From Opisthocomus hoazin (Eukaryota > Chordata > Aves > Opisthocomiformes > Opisthocomidae), in NCBI RefSeq assembly GCF_030867145.1, contig NC_134418.1, forward strand, positions 54,473,682 through 54,537,681: a stretch of 64,000 nucleotides of DNA. Reading direction: 5' to 3'. The translations under genes and the position numbers were made by a program. This document shows positions 36,301 to 64,000 of this stretch, in pieces (position 1 is the first letter of the stretch; each line of letters opens with the position of its first letter). The notes beneath the pieces are model-generated. The model searched no databases. It saw only the letters and a list, made by a program, of their open reading frames with translations, and was not told where the DNA came from.

Positions 36301-38516
36301 GTAGGTTGGTTGATAAGTGGAGAGAAGAGACAGATCTCTATTGGGAATAATGGTGTGCTTTCATCTTGTGGGTCTGAAGGAAACGGGTCTCATGTAATCA
36401 CAGCGTCTGTGGATGCATGTGTGGATCTCAGTCAGCTTTGCCCATTTTCACAAGAGGAAATGGGGGCACCAAGGCTAACTTGGCAAAGGTACTGTGTAAA
36501 TCCATGCAGGATGAAGAATTTAAGCATTAATCTCCAGGATCAAGGAAGGACCCTAGTCCAGCACTTCATCTCCTAGCAAAAATCTGATGTACATAATAGA
36601 AATTTTGTAACAAATTAGTTTAATGGAGTTTTGTATTCCTTCACAGGCAATGAAGTGCTGACTCTTAATTGTTTCTTCCAAATATTGTTAGCCTTTTCTA
36701 TCTCTGTCAAGTGCTTTTCCACTCAATGGGCTGAGTACTCATTAATTATAAAAAGGCAACAAGTCTTTAAACTTAAAAAATGCATTGGTGCTTCATTTTC
36801 TCATGTTCTCTCATAGTATAAATATCCTCATACAAATGTTTTTAGCCATTAAGACCTTCTGAGATGTTATTTTAGAGTGTAAGGCATTCAAGGATTGATG
36901 TCTGCTCTATGTCTGGAAAAGACTGGAGTGACAGTTTTTCAGCCAGTTTGGAGCCTGGAGAAAGAAAGAGGGTCATCTTTTCTCCTGAATATGTATCTTT
37001 AGAGAAAGCATCAATCCTTGACATAAGCTTCAGGGTTTTCTAGGAAACACTTTTGTACAGATGTGGTGTTTTCCTGTTGGTTGTTCTCCAGGATTTAGCG
37101 TCTCAGGAATATGTGAAATATCTTTTATTTTTTAATTTTTCCATTATTTCAGAGCTTTCAGAGACCCTTCCTCCTTACTACCACAGGACCTACATGGCAT
37201 TGGGTTCATCAAAACAAATTAAGCATGGTCTTGAAACTATGGATATGGGTATATTGTGTGAGACTGAAGCAACTGTGGGGAAACTGAGAGAGACCAGGAG
37301 GTGGGCCTGGGGCTTTTCAACTGACATCCCCTGGTCTCCTGAAATGCCTCTTAAAACATGTGGAGTTGGCTGACAGATACTTGCTGCTAAATGTTCATTT
37401 GACCCCTTGCCACCTCCAAAATGGCGCTTTTCTGGAGGCAAACAACATGGATAGGAAAGCAGAGGGTGGCATGGGATGTCTTCGTGGCGGCAGCCAGCAG
37501 AAGAGGCAGATGGTTTGGGCAAATTTGTTTCTGGCTTTTAACCGTCAGTGTGTGCCGTATCACTCTGCTTAGCAGTCTTTTGGATGGTGAAGGGTTTTTT
37601 TTTTTAAGTCCCTTTCTCTCTGTCCATTTTTTGGTTTGAAAGAGCTCACTCTTTTTTCATATTAGACCAATTAAGGACTAATTAAGATGTAGTTCAAAAG
37701 GTGATTATAAAACTGAAACCATCAAAAGAAATACTAGAAGATATCTATAACAATGATTTCAATATAAGAAACCTGTCAGTAACTGGTAACCATCTGTAAG
37801 AAAGAGCAGGGAGCTCAACTTTTTAATTGAACTTTTTTTTGTAGACTTCCGTAGGTCTGCAGGGTTACATGGGAATATTGCAATTATTGTGCTGTTTCAG
37901 TGACTGAGAAACTGTAAGAAAATTTTATTCTTACTGCATGGGATGTGATGACAACAATAGGTGAATATTAATACTCTTCAGAGTATTTTCAGTGGCGTTT
38001 CCTAGACAAACATACAGATAAAATCGTTTTTCAAAGGAGTGCATCCCTGGCTGTAGCTGATCGAATATGAGAGCTCTGCTGAGGTCAGTGGAGTTAGGTG
38101 ACACACATCAGCTGGGAATCAGGCTGTATGGTATGGTCTCTATATTCTACATGTCCTATATTCACTGGCTGCAAAGACCCAAGAAGGATCCTCTTTCTAG
38201 AAAGAGGGCTTACCACACTGCTTGGTAAATTCAAAACAAACAAAACTCCCAACCTTTCTAAATCCTTTCAAATTGCTCAAAAGATTTTCTCTGTCAGTGA
38301 TAATGCAAGAAACATATTGCTTTGGAGGTGACCTGATTTTAACCTTTTCTGAATTGCTTTATGATTAGAACAAGTCACATGCTGAGGTAGGACCCTGTTA
38401 GTGGATTTAAATTGCCTGTTTACTTCTGAAAATGCGCATTGTTATGGGCTCTGCTGAGTATTCCCTTTTTTTTTTTTTTAATTTTCTTTTTTTCTTCTCT
38501 TTTTTCACTGTTGCAG

Positions 38517-45084
<6,568 letters not shown>

Positions 45085-45170
45085 TTGCCTCTTGGTTTAT
45101 TTCCCCACTGTTATCTGGCTTGATGTCTGGAGTCCTCTTTGTGCTGATTAGATTCTTCATTTTAAACAAG
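45085..45170 (+). CDS. SLC20A2: SLC20A2 coding exon 4
   Basis: The acceptor is tcttcaacacag and the donor is aag|gtaaag at 45171. The 86-nt exon enters in phase 1 and leaves in phase 0, encoding residues 144-172: [12 protein letters not shown] followed by a hydrophobic helix and FILNK. It is a transmembrane segment of the first half of PiT-2. It joins cleanly to the exon 5 start EDPVPNG. Confidence 0.97.
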
Positions 45171-49348
<4,178 letters not shown>

Positions 49349-49465
49349 TACTGGGACTGGTGCTGCCAATGTGGGCCATTGCTCTAATATCAGTCGGTGT
49401 CTCCTTAGTATTTGCCATCTTAGTCTGGATTTTTGTGTGCCCCTGGATGAAGAGAAAAATAGAAA
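49349..49465 (+). CDS. SLC20A2: SLC20A2 coding exon 6
   Basis: The acceptor gtcttcacag ends at 49348 and the donor gtaagt starts at 49466. The 117-nt exon enters and leaves in phase 1 and encodes residues 205-243. It contains [15 protein letters not shown], a long hydrophobic helix and [10 protein letters not shown], the membrane exit into the large cytosolic loop. The helix differs from human at several hydrophobic positions, which is conservative change. Confidence 0.97.
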
Positions 49466-50169
49466 GTAAGTAGTTGCTTGATGAAATGCAAGTGATATAG
49501 AATCATGGAAAATTTCATTTCAGGGCTGGAAGTGCCCTTGAGAGGTCACCTAGTCCAGTCCCCACCCACAGGCAGGATGTGCTTAAACTATTCCTTATGT
49601 ATTTGTGTAACCTGCTCTTAAAAACCTGCAGTGGTAGAAATTCAAAACCTTGTTAGGCAATCCATTGTAGTGCTCACTTCTTCTGGAGTCTAGCAAAAAT
49701 GGGAAAATAAATCCTGGAAGATAATCTGTTTTATATTTTATTAAGGAAACATTAAAGAGGAAAAATCTGGTAGAATTACTATCTTGAGGTGACTTAATTT
49801 AACTTTATAGTAAGTTAGGCTGATCACAGCTTTTAGCTCTACAGTGTTTTGCTTGTTTGCTTTGCTGCTCTCAACAAATGCAGTGTTTAAAACGCAGAGA
49901 TAAGTTTCAGATTTCATTAATAAGTGAGCAGCTCGGTGTTTTATTTCAGTTACCTACCTTGGCAAATTTTACAGGAAGAAACAAAGTGCTCTAGAATTTT
50001 CTCAGATTAATTTAGTGAAGATAAGCATTAGAAATAAATAAAGAATGTGTATGAAACAGAGCCAGGTTATTGTATCCACGCTGATCTATGCCGTTGATGC
50101 AAACAGTGGAAACATAAGCAGCAAGACGGGTAGGGTGGGTTTAAAATTACAGTACTGTTATTTCCTTAG
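49466..50169 (+). other. SLC20A2: SLC20A2 intron 6
   Basis: This 704-bp intron carries an old CR1 fragment soon after the donor. Nothing else is recognised. Confidence 0.8.
49496..49690 (-). mobile_element. Old CR1 LINE 3' fragment
   Basis: The plus strand begins tatagaatcatgg and contains gaggtcacctagtccagtcc and taacctgctcttaaaaacct. These are the reverse complement of an older CR1 3' end. It is diverged and lies only 30 bp after the exon 6 donor. Confidence 0.85.
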
Positions 50170-50373
50170 GCCAGTTAAAGAAAGATGCTACACTGTCAAG
50201 GATATCGGATGAAAGTCTTGATAAAATTCAAGATGAAGAAACACCAGTCTTTAAAGAGCTTCCTGGTGCCAAAGCATCTGACGAGAGCACAATTCCCCTC
50301 ACTGGCTCAGTAACAGAAGCTGCTGGGGCATCAGATACTATTGCAAATGGAAACCATCCACGTGTACCGTATG
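50170..50373 (+). CDS. SLC20A2: SLC20A2 coding exon 7, start of the large cytosolic loop
   Basis: The acceptor tatttccttag ends at 50169 and the donor gtaaga starts at 50374. The 204-nt exon enters and leaves in phase 1, encoding residues 244-311. It includes LSRISDESLDKIQ and VFKELPGAKASDESTIPLTG, conserved with mammals, then a more variable Ser/Ala/Gly-rich part. This is the hydrophilic loop between the two halves of the transporter. Serine and acidic clusters suggest possible phosphorylation, which is inference. Confidence 0.96.
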
Positions 50374-51789
50374 GTAAGAAAGTAAGACAACACAGAGGGT
50401 TTATCTCCTCCCTGTTTCGATAGAGTTTCTTAACTGCAGGTAGGTCCTGTTGTAAATGGTAAGTTAGTGTCTGGGATTTCCAGCTTTAATCCCTCTTCAG
50501 CACTTGGTGGGAAAGATGCTCATTTACAAGTGACATTTTCTTGAGAGGACTTAAAAACAATTACATTTTGTTTGGCTGTATTTCAATTCTAGAAACAGCT
50601 GCAAACAAAAATTACTTTCTTTTTGCTTTACTTTGTATCCTTAATGGTGTTTCCATCGTTTTATGCAGTGGAAAAATACAGAGAACACAAATTGCTGATG
50701 TATGAAGGTTAAATTCAGCATAAAGATGATTAGCATACTGCCACAGGAGATGAAAAGATTTGGGCTTTAGTTGACAAACATAGGAGTGTTTGGAGCGTGT
50801 CCACTAGAAAAATCTCACGCATTGTTTTCTGAATGTATATTTATAAGAAGTAGGCTTGTGTGCATAAAGCTCTTTCTGTTCTCTCATGTGGTTTCATTGC
50901 ACCCCCCTGCCCCACTTAGTGGTCTGCTGACTTTGATATCACTTTGCTAACATCTACACAGCCCTGTAATTTGGTTAATAAATGTCTAATATATTCGACT
51001 GATTCTTACAAAATCAAATAAGTCATGATGTGAAGCCCTTTGAGTGTGTGCTTCCAGTTTAAAAATAGCTAAAACCAATTCTGAATGTTGCGCAGTGGAA
51101 ATCCGGGAAGCCAGGAAATGAAAAAGATAGTTTCTGCAGAAATACTGCCTTAGCTGTGACATATGCCCTACGGCATATGCTAATATTAAATGGGAATAAG
51201 TGTCATAATGTTTATAGAAATAAGATATACAAAATGTTGGAATAGCTGAGGAAATATTTCTGCAGAACGTGAACATTTTTCCTTTATCTTTTTTAAAATT
51301 ATTTTTAAAATTTATGTAAATGTCTCTTAAGTGTAAGTACTTTTGAAAGGTGACCTCATATTCAGTATGAAATTACAGTAAACCACCTTTCCTGAAATCC
51401 TTTTTATGCCTATTCAATGTAGAGAAAACCTCAGAAGAAGTAGAGCTTATTTTACAAGACAGGAATTTTATAGAAATTACTTTTTCAAAGAACCTGAGGA
51501 TTTAACCTTCAGGTATCATCTTTGAATAGCTGATCCCAAGTGACTTGCCGCAGGTCATACAGCATGTCTAGGGGAGACCCAGCACTGGAACAAAGCTCTT
51601 TTTGCACAGAAGATGAGAGAGTTTATTTTGCAGTGTATTGAATCTTGGTTTATTCACCGCATATATTGCAAATTGATCTTCTTTGTCCTGTACTCTCCGA
51701 TGCTGCTGTTTTATTGTCTCGTGAAGTGGGAGAGAGTGGGCTTCTGTATTATATTTTGTAGAAATAAAAATGAATCTCTGCCTTTTTAG
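50374..51789 (+). other. SLC20A2: SLC20A2 intron 7
   Basis: This 1.4-kb AT-rich intron contains no recognised coding sequence. A perfect 8-bp inverted repeat with a 4-base loop lies at 51160-51179. Confidence 0.75.
51160..51179. repeat. Perfect short inverted repeat in intron 7
   Basis: The arms catatgcc (51160-51167) and ggcatatg (51172-51179) are separated by four bases. It is short enough to be chance. Confidence 0.6.
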
Positions 51790-52378
51790 GAAGGGCATTT
51801 TCGATGACGCACACCTCTGTGAAATCACCTGTTTCTAACGGCACCTTCAGTTTCGATGGCCAGGTGAGGAGCGATGGCCACGTTTATCACACTGTGCACA
51901 AGGACTCAGGTTTATACAAAGACTTGCTCCACAAAATACACCTGGACAGGGCCACCGATGAGAGGCCCGCTCAAGAAAACAACTACAAACTGTTACGACG
52001 CAACAACAGTTATACTTGTTACACAGCTGCTATTTGTGGCATGCCTGTGCATTCCTCCTTTAAGGCAGCGGATACGTCAGCTCCGGAGGACAGTGAGAAG
52101 TTAGTGGGAGACACTGTCTCCTACTCCAAGAAGCGAGTTCGCTATGACAGCTACTCCAGCTATTGCAACGCAGTGGCTGAGGCAGAGATCGAGGCGGAGG
52201 AAGGTGGGGTGGAAATGAAGTTGGCCTCTGAACTTGCAGATCCTAACCGGCCCCCAGTTGATCCCGTGGAAGAGGATAAGGAAGAGAAGGACACGTCTCA
52301 GGTCCATCTACTTTTCCACTTCCTCCAGATCTTAACAGCCTGCTTTGGATCCTTTGCCCATGGAGGTAATGATGTCAG
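51790..52378 (+). CDS. SLC20A2: SLC20A2 coding exon 8, large loop and second PiT signature
   Basis: The acceptor gcctttttag ends at 51789 and the donor gtaaga starts at 52379. At 589 nt this is the largest coding exon; it enters in phase 1 and leaves in phase 2, encoding residues 312-507. Most is the cytosolic loop, with conserved blocks [55 protein letters not shown] and an acidic [11 protein letters not shown] stretch. It ends in the helix [21 protein letters not shown]. His502 and Asp506 of the second PiT signature sit here, at the same numbers as in human, where they matter for transport. The signature continues in exon 9. Confidence 0.98.
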
Positions 52379-61926
<9,548 letters not shown>

Positions 61927-62339
61927 TGAGGGGAAAACAGCCGCTCGTGGAGGATGGTTAGGCGTAGGCGCGTCAGCGCGTCTTGGTCCTGCCAGTGACA
62001 TTGGGAAATAATCAGGCTTCCAAAAAACACATCGGAGTTGTCACAGTGAAGTCACTGCAGTCAGGCACAGCGTGAACTCTGTAGCTGTGGTTAAAGAAAA
62101 ACAGCACTTACAAAAACGTGACCTCAATTTTAAAGCAAATGATTACAAGGAAGAACCTGGTTTCCTCTGACAGTGCCATTTGAACCTGGTCGGGTAGCAT
62201 TTCTCCCTTGTTCAGAGGCTGCGCACCATTCATCATTTATACTTCACTTTCTTGATAAGTGCATGGCATGGGATTTCCTGCATATAACTCTGTTACTACA
62301 GGTTTTCCATTTGTCCTTTTTTTTTTTATTTCTTCACAG

Positions 62340-62424
62340 TGGATTTTGCATTGAAGTAATGTGTGCGCTAACGGTACTTGTAGCCTCAAATGTGGGTATT
62401 CCAATAAGCTCCACCCATTGCAAG
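62340..62424 (+). CDS. SLC20A2: SLC20A2 exon 10b, duplicated alternative exon
   Basis: Five hundred bases after exon 10a lies a second 85-nt exon. Its acceptor is excellent (long T-run, then tttcttcacag) and its donor is aag|gtattg, weaker than the 10a donor. It enters in phase 2 and leaves in phase 0, exactly like 10a. It encodes GFCIEVMCALTVLVASNVG, then IPISSTHCK. Nineteen of 28 residues match 10a, and the nine changes are mostly conservative: T573C, L576V, A577M, S578C, F580L, V583L, L590I, V592I and T594S. Glu575 and the THCK end are kept. Twelve of the 19 identical residues use a different synonymous codon, which indicates long-standing purifying selection. Using both exons (170 nt) or neither shifts the frame, so the pair should be mutually exclusive. 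Expression is not shown by the sequence. Confidence 0.85.
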
Positions 62425-62610
62425 GTATTGGAGTTTGCAGTGATCGCATCAGTAAATCACATCACTAGGACAATCCATAACAAAATACGGGAGATACCGA
62501 TTGCTGCAGATTGCCTTCACTATGCGATGCGCCGTGCAGACAGCGATCGCAAAATGAAGAGGACTGCTTTTAAAGCCAGTACGGCTAAGCAAAGTCAGCA
62601 TTATAAGTAA
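62425..62610 (+). other. Possible read-through C-terminus after exon 10b
   Basis: If the weak 10b donor is not used, the frame stays open for 61 codons, ending with a TAA at 62608-62610. The tail is charged and basic with no membrane helix, and would replace the last helices of PiT-2. An ATTAAA occurs 71 bases later at 62681, followed by GT-rich sequence. The open frame may be chance. Confidence 0.3.
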
Positions 62611-62680
62611 TTGCACAAAAGTCTGGAACATCTTTCACCCTTACGTGGTAGTATGAACTAATATAGACATATTAAAATAA

Positions 62681-62686
62681 TGTAGA
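62681..62686 (+). terminator. Candidate intronic polyadenylation signal ATTAAA
   Basis: This common variant signal lies 71 bases after the stop of the exon 10b read-through frame, with tagtttgtgtg just downstream as a possible GT-rich element. It would matter only if exon 10b is used as a terminal exon. Such hexamers are frequent by chance in AT-rich introns. Confidence 0.3.
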
Positions 62687-64000
62687 CTCGTAGTTTGTGT
62701 GATCCCAGTTACACATATTTTAGAGCCACCTGTATGAAAAACACTGCTACATCATTAAGCTAATATTTTAACATCTTTCTTCTTTTGAACCAACTTGTCC
62801 TCACTTTTGTGCGTTATAATACAGAATCCGGCCCTTGTAATTAGTTTTTTGAACAAGGTTGTTGGCTTTTTTTAAAAACAAAAGACCAGTTTGAAGTACA
62901 GATATAGGCTGGGTAGTAAGCAGAATTTCTTTGTGTCATATGACATGCTGTGTGAGAAGACATTTGTATTGCTTGTAGGTAACAGGGAGCATGTGGACAT
63001 TTACACTGCTGAAAGAACATAGTGGGAATTTGGAATTCTGTTCCCCCAGGAAATTCCCGAGTCAGATATCCCGTCTTTCGTTCCTTTGCTTCCCCATGGA
63101 CTCCCAAGCTCTTGGATGCGCAGAGCTGTCTGTATCCATCACCTTCTGGCAGGGCGTGGGGAAGCCCCTCCAAAATCAGAGACCCAAGAGCAGCAAAGCC
63201 CCTCCACTTCGGGACATACCACCAAGCTCTGCAAGAGCCAGCCCCTGTAGGATTCACTGCTGCACCCTGGGGACTGGGGAGCCCTTCCAGCTCAGGCTGG
63301 GGCAGGCAGGTTTTCGGGGCTGACTGCTCCATGGCAGGGCAGGCGGGCTGGCAAGAAGCCGAGCATCTTTGCCTGTGACATTGACCTGGTTTCCAGTGAA
63401 AGAGTCAATGAAATTCACACATCCTGCGAAACGCCCCAAGTTGGTTCAATCAGCCTTTTTCTGGTGAAAACCATTTCTTCAGAAAGCCTTCCTCTATTGC
63501 AAAATCATTTCTTTCTTCTGCTGTAGAGCTCTTTGAGAAGCAGCCAAGACTGAGCTGCTCTGAAAGGAGGTTCAGATTTCCTGGCACTGGCCGAACTCTG
63601 GTTCCTCTGAATCAGGCAGGGAGGGGAAAAATGAAAACAAAGTGATCCACTTCTAAAAACGCTAGCCTGAAACCACCTCCCTTTAAGCTGATTGGTATAT
63701 GAAATGCGTGCTGAAGAAGTTGCCAGGGAGAATAATACAGCTTTGATTATCCAAGTTGCATGCCTGATGCACCTCTAGCCAACTGTTGTAAAAGAGAAAA
63801 TACATTTTGGTGCAGACAAATAGACTGAATTTAAAAGGAAAATGTCTTGGAAGCCATAAGCTAATGAGAGGGTGGCATTAGGAGGTATTCATTGAATCAA
63901 TGCAGTTAAAAGCTTGGTCTTTTCTAACTGCAGAGCAAAATAATTATTTTTAAAGGATACTTCCATAAAAGCAGTTAATGTGGTTAGTCTGTGTCTGCTC

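Larger units (their letters stand above)
13396..38516 (+). other. SLC20A2: SLC20A2 intron 1 (25.1 kb), no coding exon recognised
   Basis: This long intron separates the promoter exon from the first coding exon. I found no exon-like homology in it. It holds a diverged tandem pair at 16696-16793, a 46-bp tandem duplication at 22811-22902, an AT-rich block at about 24.0-26.1 kb and an AT-only low-complexity tract at 30160-30300. I saw no CR1 tail. Enhancers or alternative first exons could be hidden here, and sequence alone does not show them. Confidence 0.7.
62425..64000 (+). other. SLC20A2: SLC20A2 intron sequence after exon 10b, to the window end
   Basis: I looked for the final coding exon, expected to begin with VGSVVAVGW after the 10a or 10b donor, and did not find it, so it lies beyond the window. 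A 163-codon minus-strand frame at 62841-63332 and two overlapping plus-strand frames show no family signature. No repeat element was recognised. Confidence 0.7.

Noticed and set aside
51160-51179. Perfect 8-bp inverted repeat as a regulatory hairpin
   Set aside because: An 8-bp palindrome is expected by chance in 64 kb, and no associated feature was seen.
62340-62424. Exon 10b as a retrocopy or pseudogene fragment
   Set aside because: A retrocopy would include neighbouring exon sequence. This copy stops exactly at the exon boundaries, has splice sites, has the same length and phase, and shows mostly synonymous or conservative change.
62841-63378. 163-codon minus-strand frame with two overlapping plus-strand frames near the window end
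   Set aside because: The composition is unremarkable, no domain is visible and it lies within the SLC20A2 intron. I also checked for the last SLC20A2 exon here and did not find its expected VGSVV start.

Overview
The window is nuclear DNA from a bird. It carries CR1 LINE fragments in the typical avian 3'-end form, a solo LTR of the avian ERVL type starting with tgtcctggtttcag, a two-LTR endogenous retrovirus, and spliced vertebrate genes with CpG-island promoters. Most open frames are chance frames in introns or CpG islands. The real coding content is short exons, which I placed by splice sites, reading phase and protein family.

Layout. 1-10.2 kb is intergenic: an internally deleted endogenous retrovirus (LTRs at 1501-2549 and 4025-5091), a poly-C run, a 33-bp tandem duplication and one CR1. 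10.2-11.3 kb is a CpG island holding the promoter and first two coding exons of SMIM19, a small single-pass membrane protein. Its third coding exon is at 12108-12175 and its polyadenylation signal at 12998. A second CpG island at 13.04-13.95 kb is the promoter and non-coding exon 1 of SLC20A2, the sodium-phosphate cotransporter PiT-2, on the same strand. A 25-kb first intron follows. Coding exons 2-9 run from 38.5 to 61.1 kb. The last coding exon (about 54 residues) lies beyond the window.

Main discovery candidate: SLC20A2 exon 10 is present twice in tandem. Exon 10a (61755-61839) encodes the canonical residues 570-598. Exon 10b (62340-62424) has the same length (85 nt), the same entry and exit phases and its own splice sites. 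It encodes a homologous peptide with 19 of 28 residues identical (residues 571-598) and 12 synonymous differences in the 19 identical codons. Because 85 is not a multiple of 3, using both or neither exon breaks the frame. This looks like an old, selected pair of mutually exclusive exons in the C-terminal PiT signature, next to the transport residue Glu575.

Other points: the SMIM19 and SLC20A2 promoters share an 18/20 CRE-ETS module; the two genes are tandem here, whereas I recall them as head-to-head in human; the SLC20A2 5' leader has upstream ORFs; and a solo ERVL LTR sits 0.8 kb before exon 9. PiT-2 imports phosphate with sodium at the plasma membrane; the role of SMIM19 is not established, so no functional link between the two is claimed.
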